The notes under the pieces were generated by a model. That model was not told the origin of the DNA. It saw only the letters and a list, made by a program, of their open reading frames with translations, and made no database searches. Shown one piece after another: positions 56,263 through 64,000 of a stretch of DNA of 64,000 nt. Position numbers and translations under genes: made by a program. Source of the DNA: DASSBG01 sp035699085 (lineage in GTDB: Bacteria; Pseudomonadota; Gammaproteobacteria; Xanthomonadales; Rhodanobacteraceae); the NCBI GenBank assembly GCA_035699085.1, contig DASSBG010000001.1:19075-83074 (forward strand), given 5' to 3'. Each line of letters begins with the position of its first letter. Position 1 is the first letter of the stretch.

Positions 56263-56739
56263 ATGGCCAGCCCCACCCATTCTGCCAGCACCGCTGACCC
56301 TGTCGCTGCCGCCGCTCCGGCCAACCTCGGCGTCGCCGGTCGCAGCGGCCGCGGTCATGCCTGGCACCGCGCCGACCGCCTCGGCGCCGGCGCTTCGCTG
56401 CTGTGCGCCATCCACTGCGCGCTGTTGCCGCTGGTGATCGGGCTGCTGCCGCTGGTCGGACTGGAGATCCTGGCTGATCGCGGTGTGGAATTTGCCTTTG
56501 TTCTCTGTGCCTGCGCCCTGGCCAGCACCACGGTGATTCGCGGCTGGCGCGTCCACGGCGACCCCGGGGCCTTGCGCCTGCTGCTCCCGGGCATCGCCCT
56601 GCTGCTGGTCGGCCAGGCACTCGGCCATGGCAGCAGCACCGAGCTGGCGCACGCCGCCGTGATGGCATGCGGCGGCACCATCGTGGCCAGCGCCCACGTC
56701 CTCAACCTGCGGCGGATGCGGCGCATCCGCAGAGCTTGA
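56263..56739 (+). CDS. MerC-domain membrane protein
   Basis: A 158-residue inner-membrane protein with about four hydrophobic helices and the MerC metal motif CAIHC (Cys48, Cys52) before the helix ALLPLVIGLLPL, plus further Cys in LCACAL and MACGG. MerC proteins move Hg or, in chromosomal relatives, probably other soft metals; no mer operon is present. The Zur-like site upstream suggests a role in zinc limitation. ATG at 56263. Confidence 0.75.
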   Translation: MASPTHSASTADPVAAAAPANLGVAGRSGRGHAWHRADRLGAGASLLCAIHCALLPLVIGLLPLVGLEILADRGVEFAFVLCACALASTTVIRGWRVHGDPGALRLLLPGIALLLVGQALGHGSSTELAHAAVMACGGTIVASAHVLNLRRMRRIRRA

Positions 56740-56794
56740 TCTTGCTGCCGACCGGCGCCATGTAGCCAGCGATCCCGACGCTGGAGATGTCGCA

Positions 56795-57412
56795 ATGAAG
56801 CTGTACTACAAGCCCGGCGCCTGCTCGCTGAGCGACCACATCGCGCTTGAGTGGGTTGGCGAGGACTACGAGGCGATCAACGCCACCGATTCCCTGAAGT
56901 CGCCCGAGTACCTCAAGCTCAACCACCTGGGCAAGGTGCCCACGCTGGAAATAGGCGACTGGACGCTGACCGAGAACGTGGCGATCCTCAACTACCTTGC
57001 CGACATCCACCCCGAGAGCGGCCTGGGTGGCGATGGCACGCCGCGCAGCCGCGCCGAGATCAATCGCTGGCTGGCCTTCGTCAACTCCGACGTGCACCCG
57101 GCGTTCCACCCGCTGTTCGGCATGCGCGACTATCTCGGTGACCCGGCGATGGTCGAGAAGACCAAGGCCGAGGCCCGGCGCAAGCTGCGCGGCTATTTCG
57201 AGCTGGCAGATGCGCAGTTGCAGCAGCATGAGTACATCGCCGGCGACACGCGGTCGATCGCCGATCCCTACCTGTTCGTGGTGCTGCGCTGGGCCCATGC
57301 CACCAAGGTCGACCTGGATGGGCTGGACGCGCTGGCCAGCTACTTCGAGCGCCTGCGTGCCGACGAAGGCGTGCAGCGCGCGATGCGCGCGGAGGGGCTG
57401 GGAACGCACTAA
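56795..57412 (+). CDS. Glutathione S-transferase family protein
   Basis: A 205-residue cytoplasmic protein with an N-terminal thioredoxin-like domain (MKLYYKPGACSLSDHIALEW, with the bacterial beta-class Cys10; NHLGKVPTLE, LTENVAILNYLA) and an all-helical C-terminal domain. Beta-class GSTs act in detoxification and redox. It follows the MerC-type gene by 55 bp on the same strand. Confidence 0.9.
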   Translation: MKLYYKPGACSLSDHIALEWVGEDYEAINATDSLKSPEYLKLNHLGKVPTLEIGDWTLTENVAILNYLADIHPESGLGGDGTPRSRAEINRWLAFVNSDVHPAFHPLFGMRDYLGDPAMVEKTKAEARRKLRGYFELADAQLQQHEYIAGDTRSIADPYLFVVLRWAHATKVDLDGLDALASYFERLRADEGVQRAMRAEGLGTH

Positions 57413-57473
57413 AGCCGGGACCGGGACGCGCGGAACCAGCGCCGCGGCTGCGTTCAACACGGCGCCGCGAATC

Positions 57474-57720
57474 GTAGGTCGGGTTGGCGCCGCAGGCGCG
57501 TAACCCGATGCCGCAGGACACAACCCCGCACCTGGCGATCGTTGTCGGGTTACGGCCTGCGGCCTAACCCGACCTGCAGAGCCGGTCTCGGCATGACACC
57601 CGTCATTCCGGGACCGCGCGCAGCGCCACACACACCCGTCATTCCGGGGCCGCGCGCAGCGCCACACACACCCGTCATTCCGGGGCCGCGCGACAGCGCG
57701 GAACCCGGAATCTTCTTGAC
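57474..57720. repeat. Mixed repeats: GTCGGGTT palindromes and a 36-bp tandem run
   Basis: CGGGTTGGCGCC...TAACCCG (57480-57507) and GTCGGGTTACGGCC...TAACCCGAC (57544-57572) are palindromes of the 53.4 kb family. GTCATTCCGGG then recurs at 57602, 57638 and 57674 with an exact 36-bp period, ending in GGAATCTTCTTGACG. No gene in 57413-57821. Confidence 0.85.
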
Positions 57721-57821
57721 GAATGCGACAAGCAAAAATGAACTCGCGGACCGCGCGACAACGGTGGCGCGCAAGGCCCGCTTTCCCCTGCGCCCTGCTC
57801 CCTCAGGCCCGCTCCCTATCG

Positions 57822-58976
57822 TCACCGCTTCTCGATCGGCGTGAAGCTGCGGTCCTCGGGGCCGACGTAGTTGGCGCTGGGGCGGATGATCTTTCCGTCG
57901 ATGCGCTGTTCGATGATGTGCGCGCTCCAGCCTGAGGTGCGCGCGATCACGAACAGCGGCGTGAACATCGCCGTCGGCACGCCAAGCATGTGGTAGGCGC
58001 TGGCCGAGTACCAGTCGAGGTTGGGGAACATCTTCTTCATCTCCATCATCACCTCCTCGATCCGCTCGGAAACCTCGAACAGGCGCGGGTTGCCGCCGTC
58101 GGTGCAGAGCTTGCGGCTGATTTCCTTGATGATGGGGTTGCGCGGGTCGCCGATGGTGTAGACCGGGTGGCCGAAGCCGATGACGATCTCCTTGTTGGCG
58201 ACCCGCTGGCGGATGTCGACCTCGGCGTCGTCGGCACTGCGGTAGCGCGAGATGATCTCCATCGCCACCTCGTTGGCGCCGCCGTGCTTGGGCCCGCGCA
58301 GCGCACCGATGGCGCCGGTCAGTGCCGAATGGAAGTCCGAGCCGGTGCCCGCAATGACGCGCGCGGCGAAGGTCGAGGCATTGAATTCGTGCTCGGCGTA
58401 GAGGATCAGCGAGCGATCCAGCGCCGTGGTGTGCAGCTCGCCCGGCGCCTTGCCGTGCAGCAGGTGCAGGAAGTGGCCGGCGATGGTCTCGTCATCGGTC
58501 TCGGTCTCGATGCGCTTGCCGTTGTGACTCCAGTGGTACCAGTACAGCAGGACCGAGCCAAAGCTGGCCATCATGCGGTCGGCGATCTGCCGGGCGCCGG
58601 TGATGTTGTGGTCATCCTTCTCCGGCAGCACGGTGCCGATCACCGAGCAGCCGGTGCGCAACACGTCCATCGGGTGGGTCGAGGCCGGCAGCTGCTCCAG
58701 CACCGTCTTCACCGGCGCCGGCAGCCCGCGCATGCTGCGCAGGCGGGCGCGGTAGGCATTGAGCTCGGACCAGGTGGGCAGCACGCCGTGCACCAGCAGG
58801 TGCGCCACGGCTTCGAAGCTGGACTTGGTGGCCAGGTCGTTGATGTCGTAGCCGCGGTAATGCAAGTCGTTGCCGCTGCGGCCCACGGTGCAGACCGCGG
58901 TGTTGCCGGCGGCGACGCCGGACAGCGCGACCGACTTCTTGGCCTTGGGCTGGGTTTGCTGGGCGGTATCGCTCAT
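57822..58976 (-). CDS. prpC: 2-methylcitrate synthase
   Basis: Condenses propionyl-CoA with oxaloacetate in the methylcitrate cycle. The 384-residue protein has RGYDINDLA, ARVIAGTGSDFHSALTGAIG, the citrate-synthase motifs GPKHGGANE and FGHPVYTIGDPRNP, and a C-terminal ARTSGWSAHIIEQR. It is short like methylcitrate rather than type II citrate synthases. prpB is 116 bp upstream on the same strand. The ATG at 58976 starts a Gln/Lys-rich N-terminus. Confidence 0.9.
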   Translation of the reverse strand: MSDTAQQTQPKAKKSVALSGVAAGNTAVCTVGRSGNDLHYRGYDINDLATKSSFEAVAHLLVHGVLPTWSELNAYRARLRSMRGLPAPVKTVLEQLPASTHPMDVLRTGCSVIGTVLPEKDDHNITGARQIADRMMASFGSVLLYWYHWSHNGKRIETETDDETIAGHFLHLLHGKAPGELHTTALDRSLILYAEHEFNASTFAARVIAGTGSDFHSALTGAIGALRGPKHGGANEVAMEIISRYRSADDAEVDIRQRVANKEIVIGFGHPVYTIGDPRNPIIKEISRKLCTDGGNPRLFEVSERIEEVMMEMKKMFPNLDWYSASAYHMLGVPTAMFTPLFVIARTSGWSAHIIEQRIDGKIIRPSANYVGPEDRSFTPIEKR

Positions 58977-59092
58977 GGTGTCTCTTTCCTCCTGGTTGTC
59001 GCCGCCGACGCGGCGCCGTGGCTCGCGCTCATCAATGGCGCTGTAGTAGCATCTCTCCAGCTGCGTCGTCGCGGGTACGACCTGCTGGGTCC

Positions 59093-59983
59093 CTAAGGCT
59101 GGCCGCCGCCGTTGAACAGCGCGTCGAGCTTGCGCTCGTAGTCGTGGTAGCCGAGGAAGTCGTAGAGTTCCTCGCGGGTCTGCATCTGCGGCACAACCGC
59201 TTTTTGCGTGCCGTCGCGGCGGACGGTTTCGTAGAAGCCGAGGGCCGCCTTGTTCATGGCCCGGTACGCGCCGCAACAATACAGCGCGATATCGACGCCG
59301 GCGCCGCGCAACTCGTCGGTGGTGAAGAGCGGCGTGCTGCCGAACTCGGTGAGGTTGGCCAGGATCGGCACCTTCACCGCCGCCTTGAACTTGCGGTAGT
59401 CGTCCAGCGTCTTCATCGCCTCCGGGAAGATCATGTCGGCGCCCGCCTCGACATAGGCCACGGCGCGTTCGATGGCCGCGTCGATGCCTTCGCCGGCGGC
59501 CGCGTCGGTGCGAGCCATCAGGACAAACCCGGGGTCGGTTTTTGCGTCGACCGCGGCCTTCACGCGGTCGACCATTTCCGCCGTCGGCACCACTTCCTTG
59601 CCTGGACGATGGCCGCAGCGCTTCTGCCCGACCTGGTCCTCCATGTGCACGGCGGCCACGCCGACGCGCTCGAAGGAGCGGATCGTGCGGGCGATGTTGA
59701 AGGCGCCGCCCCAACCGGTATCGATGTCGACCAGCAGCGGCAATTGCGTCGCCTCGACGATGCGCCGCGCGTCGGTCAGGACGTCCTCCATCGTGGAGAT
59801 GCCGAGGTCCGGCATACCCAGCGAATTGGCCGCCACGCCGCCGCCGGACAAATACAGCGCTCGATAGCCGACGCGCCTGGCCATCAGCCCGGCGTAGGCC
59901 GTGATGGCGCCAACCACCTGCAGCGGCGATTCGGCGGCAACGGCGGCGCGGAAGCGTGCGCCCGCGGATGCAAGTTCGCTCAT
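59093..59983 (-). CDS. prpB: 2-methylisocitrate lyase
   Basis: Cleaves 2-methylisocitrate to pyruvate and succinate. The 296-residue protein has LYLSGGGVAANSLG, LLVDIDTGWGGAFN, the active-site loop KRCGHRPGKEV and the C-terminal REELYDFLGYHDYE. It leads the prpB-prpC pair; prpD or acnD/prpF and a regulator are not in the window. Confidence 0.93.
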   Translation of the reverse strand: MSELASAGARFRAAVAAESPLQVVGAITAYAGLMARRVGYRALYLSGGGVAANSLGMPDLGISTMEDVLTDARRIVEATQLPLLVDIDTGWGGAFNIARTIRSFERVGVAAVHMEDQVGQKRCGHRPGKEVVPTAEMVDRVKAAVDAKTDPGFVLMARTDAAAGEGIDAAIERAVAYVEAGADMIFPEAMKTLDDYRKFKAAVKVPILANLTEFGSTPLFTTDELRGAGVDIALYCCGAYRAMNKAALGFYETVRRDGTQKAVVPQMQTREELYDFLGYHDYERKLDALFNGGGQP

Positions 59984-60073
59984 GCGGCCTCCGGCAAAGC
60001 GTTCATTTTAGCCGATCCGGGCGGAGGCACCGGCCGATCGCAGGACCACGCACGGCCGAGCCAGCCTTGCCGG

Positions 60074-61057
60074 TCACCGGGCCAGCAGGTCCTCGACGCT
60101 GGCACGCTCCTCGCGCAGTTCCTTGTCGGTGGCGTCCATGCGGGCACGCGAGAAGTCGTTGATTGCGAGGTTTTGGACGATGGCGTACTTGCCGTCCTTG
60201 ACGGTCACCGGGTAACCGTAGATCACGCCCGGCTCGATGCCGTAGCTGCCGTCGGCGGGGATGCCCATCGAGACCCAGTCGCCCTCGTCGGTGCCGAGCG
60301 CCCACGTGCGCATGTGATCGATGGCGGCCGAGGCGGCCGAGGCCGCGCTGGATGCGCCGCGCGCCTTGATGATGGCCGCACCGCGTTGCTGCACGGTGGG
60401 GATGAACTCGCCTTCGTACCAAGCCTGGTCGACCAGTTCCATCGCCGGTTTGCCGGCGACGGTGGCGTGGTGGAGGTCCGGGTACTGGGTGGAGCTGTGG
60501 TTGCCCCAGATGATCAGCTTCTTGACGTCGGTGTTGTGCTTGTGGGTCTTTTCGGCCAGTTGGCTCATCGCGCGGTTGTGGTCCAGCCGCACCATGGCGG
60601 TGAAGTTCTTCGGCTCCAGGTCCGGCGCGTTGGCCTGCGCGATCAGCGCATTGGTGTTGGCCGGGTTGCCAACCACCAGCACCTTCACGTCGCGGCTGGC
60701 GTTGTCGTTCAGCGCCTTGCCCTGCGGCCCGAAGATGGCGCCGTTGGCCGACAGCAGGTCCTTGCGCTCCATGCCTGCGCCGCGCGGGCGGGCACCGACC
60801 AGCAGCGCGTAGTCGACGTCCTTGAATGCCACATTGGCGTCGTCGGTGGCGATGGTGCCGGAAAGCAGCGGAAAGGCGCAGTCGTTGAGCTCCATCACCA
60901 CGCCCTTGAGCGCGTCCAGCGCCGGCGTGATCTCCAGCAGGTGCAGGATCACCGGCTGGTCCTTGCCCAGCATGTCGCCGGCGGCGAGGCGGAACAGCAG
61001 GGCGTAGCCGATGTGGCCGGCGGCGCCGGTGACCGCGATGCGGACTGGGTTTTTCAT
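60074..61057 (-). CDS. mdh: Malate dehydrogenase
   Basis: NAD-dependent oxidation of malate to oxaloacetate in the citric acid cycle. The 327-residue protein has the NAD motif VTGAAGHIGYALL, GARPRGAGMERKDLL (substrate-binding Arg), VRLDHNRAMSQLA and the catalytic His in IWGNHSSTQYPD. It lies on the same strand as prpBC, whose PrpC step uses oxaloacetate. Confidence 0.95.
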   Translation of the reverse strand: MKNPVRIAVTGAAGHIGYALLFRLAAGDMLGKDQPVILHLLEITPALDALKGVVMELNDCAFPLLSGTIATDDANVAFKDVDYALLVGARPRGAGMERKDLLSANGAIFGPQGKALNDNASRDVKVLVVGNPANTNALIAQANAPDLEPKNFTAMVRLDHNRAMSQLAEKTHKHNTDVKKLIIWGNHSSTQYPDLHHATVAGKPAMELVDQAWYEGEFIPTVQQRGAAIIKARGASSAASAASAAIDHMRTWALGTDEGDWVSMGIPADGSYGIEPGVIYGYPVTVKDGKYAIVQNLAINDFSRARMDATDKELREERASVEDLLAR

Positions 61058-61074
61058 TGGTCTACTCCGTAAAC

Positions 61075-61172
61075 GGGAATGGGGAATGGAGAATGGGGAA
61101 TGGGACAGGGGAACAGCAACGCCGGGCGCGGCGGGCGTGCACGATTCCCTGTTCCCTATTCCCCATTCCCGA
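61075..61172. repeat. Inverted GGGAATGG repeats between the aminotransferase gene and mdh
   Basis: Four GGGAATGG-type units (61075-61116) are inverted at 61144-61172 (TTCCCTATTCCCCATTCCC). The right arm runs into the aminotransferase gene and encodes its last four residues and stop. Confidence 0.85.
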
Positions 61173-62370
61173 GCGTCAGCTCCGCGAAAAAGCGCTGCAG
61201 GCGCTCGATGCCGGCCTCAAGCTGGGGCTGTGGGCAGGTGTAGGAGATGCGGATCGAGCGCGGCTCGCCGAAGGCCGAGCCGGGCACGCAGGCCACGCCC
61301 TCGACGTCCAGCAGCGCGGTGCACAGGGCCACGTCATCGGCAATGGGGTTGCCGCGGTGGCGCTTGCCAAAGGCGCAGGAGATGTCGGGGAAGGCATAGA
61401 AGGCGCCCTGCGGGCGCGGACACGAGACGCCCTCGATCGCCGTCAGGCCACCGACCACGAAGTCGCGGCGGCGGGCAAATTCCGCGCTGCGCTCGGCCGG
61501 CACGTCCTGCGAGCCCTGCAGCGCCGCGATCGCCGCCACGGTCGTGACCTCGGGCAAGCTGGTGATGTGATTGGAATTGAGCGTGGTGACCGCGTCGGCG
61601 ACGACCCGTGGCCCGGCCATGAAGCCGACGCGCCAGCCCGGCATGCCGTAGGTCTTGGACAGCGAATCGACGAAGATCAGCCGCTCGCGCAGCTCGGGCC
61701 TGGCGTGCACGAAGTTGTGGTAGCCGACATCATCGAAGACCATGCGGTTGTAGATGTCGTCGGTGATGATCCAGGTGTCCGGATGCTTCGCCAGCACCTC
61801 GGCCAGTGCGGCGATCTCGGCCTTGTCGTAGACCATGCCGGTCGGATTGGACGGGTTGTTGAACAGGAACACCTTGGGCTTGCTGGCCAGCGCCTCGTCA
61901 AGCTGCGCCGGGGTCAGCTTGTAGTTCTGCGCCGGCGGGCACGGCAGCAGCTTGATGCGCGCGCCGAGGATCTCGGCGATGTCGACGTAGCTGGTCCAGT
62001 ACGGCGTCGGGAAGGCAATCTCGTCGTCTTCGTCCAGCAAGGCCTCGGCCAGGTTGTAGAGCACCTGCTTGGCGCCGATGCCAATGGCGCAGTTGGCGCG
62101 CGTGTAGCCGCCCATGCCCACCTGCTCCATGTGCCCCAGGAAGGCGTCACGCAGCGCGTCGCCGCCGCTGTTGGAGCCGTACTGGCCGCTGTCGCTGGCC
62201 AGCCAGTCGCGCACCGCCTGGTAGACGTGCGGGCCGGGCAGGAAATTGGGTACCCCGATCGAGAAATTGACGATATCGCGGCCCTGCGCCCGCAGCGAGC
62301 GGGCCTTTTCCGCAATCATCATGATCGCGCTCGGCTTGGCGCGGCTCACGCGTTCGGCGAGCTTGGGCAT
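61156..62370 (-). CDS. Class I/II aminotransferase, aspartate aminotransferase-like
   Basis: A PLP-dependent aminotransferase of about 404 residues, likely acting on aspartate or alanine/glutamate. Family landmarks are QYGSNSGGDALRDAF, NNPSNPTGMVYDKAE, ITDDIYNRMVFD and the PLP lysine in SLSKTYGMPGWRVGFMAGPR, plus the C-terminal Arg in SIRISYTCP. It fits the AspC subgroup Ib, but tyrosine or alanine transaminase activity cannot be ruled out. The last residues (GNGE) come from a GGGAATGG repeat. Confidence 0.85.
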   Translation of the reverse strand: MPKLAERVSRAKPSAIMMIAEKARSLRAQGRDIVNFSIGVPNFLPGPHVYQAVRDWLASDSGQYGSNSGGDALRDAFLGHMEQVGMGGYTRANCAIGIGAKQVLYNLAEALLDEDDEIAFPTPYWTSYVDIAEILGARIKLLPCPPAQNYKLTPAQLDEALASKPKVFLFNNPSNPTGMVYDKAEIAALAEVLAKHPDTWIITDDIYNRMVFDDVGYHNFVHARPELRERLIFVDSLSKTYGMPGWRVGFMAGPRVVADAVTTLNSNHITSLPEVTTVAAIAALQGSQDVPAERSAEFARRRDFVVGGLTAIEGVSCPRPQGAFYAFPDISCAFGKRHRGNPIADDVALCTALLDVEGVACVPGSAFGEPRSIRISYTCPQPQLEAGIERLQRFFAELTLGNGE

Positions 62371-62541
62371 TGGGGGCTCCTGGGCAGAATGCAGCCGTGC
62401 ATTTTAGCAGAGCGGGGAGCGGCGGCAGGGAAAACCTTGAGGTGTTGCGCCACCTCGGGCGGGCATCGGGGACCGGGGACCAGGACCAAGGCCAACCTTT
62501 CGGAGCCGCGCGCGGATCCATGTGCGGCAGCCGGATCCATC

Positions 62542-62688
62542 GTAGGTTGGCGGTGAGCGAAGCGAACCCCAACAGCCGACGCAGTCGGCACCATGCCCCG
62601 CGACGCAGCCATTCGAAGCCGCCTGACCGGCCGCCAAGCCTGCATCGGTCCGGTGTTGGGGTTCGCCTTCGGCTCACCACCAACCTAT
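62542..62688. repeat. Inverted pair of GTTGGGGTTCGC palindromes
   Basis: GTAGGTTGGCGGTGAGCGAA...CCCCAAC (62542-62573) is followed by an inverted copy (62655-62688). Same family as 13998-14242 and 29924-30840. No gene in 62371-62755. Confidence 0.85.
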
Positions 62689-62755
62689 GTATGGACTCGC
62701 CCCCACTGTCAACCTCTGCTTTTCGGCAGCGAAATACCGGCTGCGTCTATGTATA

Positions 62756-62945
62756 AGGCCTCGTCGAGGTGGTCAGATATGACCACGGGCCAGCATCGTA
62801 TGAGCTCGCGGAATGCCAATTACGGGAAGGCCTCAAGGGCCGGTAGGTTGGCAGGCATCGGTCCGCGACGGTCTGACCTGGTGGTTCGAGCCGAGGAGCA
62901 GCGGTTGAGCGCAAGGCGCTCGCTGGGAGTGAGCGTACGTGGTGG
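62756..62945 (-). ncRNA. Candidate bridge RNA region of the IS110-family element
   Basis: The 190-nt noncoding flank after the transposase stop has hairpins GTGGTCA-GATA-TGACCAC (62769-62786) and GAGCGC-AAG-GCGCTC (62907-62921), and a possible CGCTC...GAGCG stem (62917-62935). IS110/IS1111 recombinases are now known to use a bridge RNA from one noncoding end. Position after the gene would fit the IS1111 subgroup. Ends and loops are not determined. Confidence 0.3.
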
Positions 62946-63992
62946 TCAGTGCGTCGCCGGCCCTCCATGGCAGCGGGTGTACTCGGTGTCGTTGCGCATC
63001 AGTGCCCAAGCCACACGCAGGTTGTGGTTGGCCAGACGGACCGCGGCGCCCTTGGCGCCATGGCGTTGCACCCATCGGGCAATGCGCTGGTTGTCGGGAT
63101 CATCGATCTTGCTGCGCATCGCCTTGATGACGGCGTGGGCACCCTGGATCAGCAGGCTGCGCACGTAGCCGTCGCCACGGCAGCTCATGCGTCCCAGTCG
63201 GACCTTCTGTCCCGAGCTGTGCTGGTCTGGAACCGTGCCGAAATAGGCAGCAAACTGGCGCGCGTTGCGGAACCCCGCCGGATCAAGCCCTTTGCAGGCC
63301 ATCGCTGTCGCGCTCAGTGGACCCACGCCACGGATCGTGCGCAGCCGCCGGGCCAGCGGATCACTCTTGGCCAACGACTCCAACTCGGCCGTCATCCGCT
63401 CAATCCGTTGCTGCAACATGCCCCACTCGCTGGCCAGCTCGGCAATCAGGTCGCGCAGCCGGTCAGGCACCGGGATTGATGCGTCAGCGAGCAGCCGATT
63501 CAGGGCGGCGGTCAGCGCGGCATCGCCCTTGGCCATCGCCACCCCATGCTCCAGCAGCAAACCCCGCATCTGATTGCTCAGTGCCGTCTTGCGTCGCACC
63601 CAGCCACTGCGCGCCCGGTGCAACGACTGCATCACCAACTGCTCGGCCGTCTTGATCGGCACCGCTGCGATGCGCTGGTCGCGCAACGCGCGCAAGATCG
63701 CCAAGGCATCATTGCGGTCGTTCTTGGCACCACTGCGGTGTTCGGCCACTCGCTGCGCCGGCAACACCCGCACATCCAACCCCCGCGCCGCCAGCTGCCG
63801 CGCCCACGCTTGTGCGCCAAGACCCGCTTCCAGACCCACCACCAGCGGTGGCTCCAGGGTCGCGATGAAATCCTGAAACGCCGCCCTCGACTGCAGACGC
63901 TTTTGCCACAGCTCGGCGCCGCGCCGATCCGCTGCCGCAATTTGAAACACGTGTTTGGCCAAATCAATCCCGATCGTCGTAACCTTGTTCAT
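62946..63992 (-). CDS. IS110-family transposase
   Basis: A 348-residue RNA-guided-type recombinase with the N-terminal DEDD domain (Asp10 in IGIDLAKHVFQ, a Glu in VGLEAGLG, KNDRNDA) and the C-terminal transposase_20 domain (LRTIRGVGPLSATAMA, then NARQFAAYFGTVPDQHSSGQ with the serine motif). Length is normal and no frameshift is seen, so it may be active. ATG at 63992 is 8 bp from the window end. Confidence 0.93.
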   Translation of the reverse strand: MNKVTTIGIDLAKHVFQIAAADRRGAELWQKRLQSRAAFQDFIATLEPPLVVGLEAGLGAQAWARQLAARGLDVRVLPAQRVAEHRSGAKNDRNDALAILRALRDQRIAAVPIKTAEQLVMQSLHRARSGWVRRKTALSNQMRGLLLEHGVAMAKGDAALTAALNRLLADASIPVPDRLRDLIAELASEWGMLQQRIERMTAELESLAKSDPLARRLRTIRGVGPLSATAMACKGLDPAGFRNARQFAAYFGTVPDQHSSGQKVRLGRMSCRGDGYVRSLLIQGAHAVIKAMRSKIDDPDNQRIARWVQRHGAKGAAVRLANHNLRVAWALMRNDTEYTRCHGGPATH

Positions 63993-64000
63993 GGGCTCGC

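Larger units (their letters stand above)
62756..64000 (-). mobile_element. IS110-family insertion sequence, right end outside the window
   Basis: Contains the transposase and its noncoding flank. The left boundary is approximate: unique-looking sequence begins soon after 62756, about 70 bp past a GTTGGGG palindrome. No terminal inverted repeats or target duplication can be shown, as is usual for this family. Confidence 0.6.

Noticed and set aside
57602..57709. Three 36-bp repeats with CRISPR-like period
   Set aside because: The units are directly adjacent with no spacers and belong to the GTCATTCCGG repeat family.

Overview
The window looks like a chromosomal stretch from a GC-rich gammaproteobacterium of the Xanthomonadales/Lysobacterales group (Rhodanobacteraceae-like). 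The evidence is the petABC-sspAB block with a PVWY Qo motif in cytochrome b, the DUF1631-nadC pair, the phoH-ybeY-corC block, a large TonB-dependent receptor beside a TPR-sulfotransferase, and an FRDGFE signature near the C-terminus of a giant secreted protein. The assignment is inference from gene content and protein style; no rRNA or tRNA gene was seen.

Layout. 1-3.9 kb: end of a surface polysaccharide locus (outer-membrane barrel, galE, glycosyltransferase, methyltransferase). 3.9-9.4 kb, minus strand: dxs, a CLC chloride channel with CBS domains, purK and purE. 9.4-13 kb, plus strand: Trm112-like protein, DUF1631 protein, nadC. 13.1-18 kb, minus strand: a double-FHA membrane protein, then sspB, sspA and the cytochrome bc1 genes petC, petB, petA, read from a promoter shared with the divergent degS-like protease. 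19.3-20.2 kb: lytic transglycosylase; 20.4-21.7 kb: miaB. 21.8-29.8 kb: a central-carbon operon zwf, tal, pgi, pgm, tkt, the last four overlapping by 4 bp. pgl, for the second oxidative pentose phosphate step, lies just beyond on the other strand behind a 0.9 kb repeat array.

31.7-42.5 kb is one 3603-residue secreted protein of beta-helix, MBG-type and DUF11-like repeats. 42.9-46.9 kb: phoH, ybeY, corC and a DUF4105 membrane protein, convergent with lgt. 48.4-53.3 kb: TPR-sulfotransferase divergent from a TonB-dependent receptor. 53.9-57.4 kb: dgkA, gcvPB, a MerC-type protein with a possible Zur box, and a glutathione S-transferase. 57.8-62.4 kb, minus strand: prpC, prpB, mdh and a class I aminotransferase (propionate and C4-acid metabolism). 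The window ends in an IS110-family element that runs off the right edge.

Most of the gaps longer than 300 bp are filled by short palindromic repeats of at least seven families, not by genes; the two clear exceptions are 42500-42919 and 50001-50423. Several repeats have entered gene ends and are translated (phoH, ybeY, DUF4105 gene, aminotransferase). The strongest candidates for undescribed biology are the 0.9 kb inverted-repeat array after tkt, the structured noncoding flank of the IS110 transposase (candidate bridge RNA) and the translated repeats.
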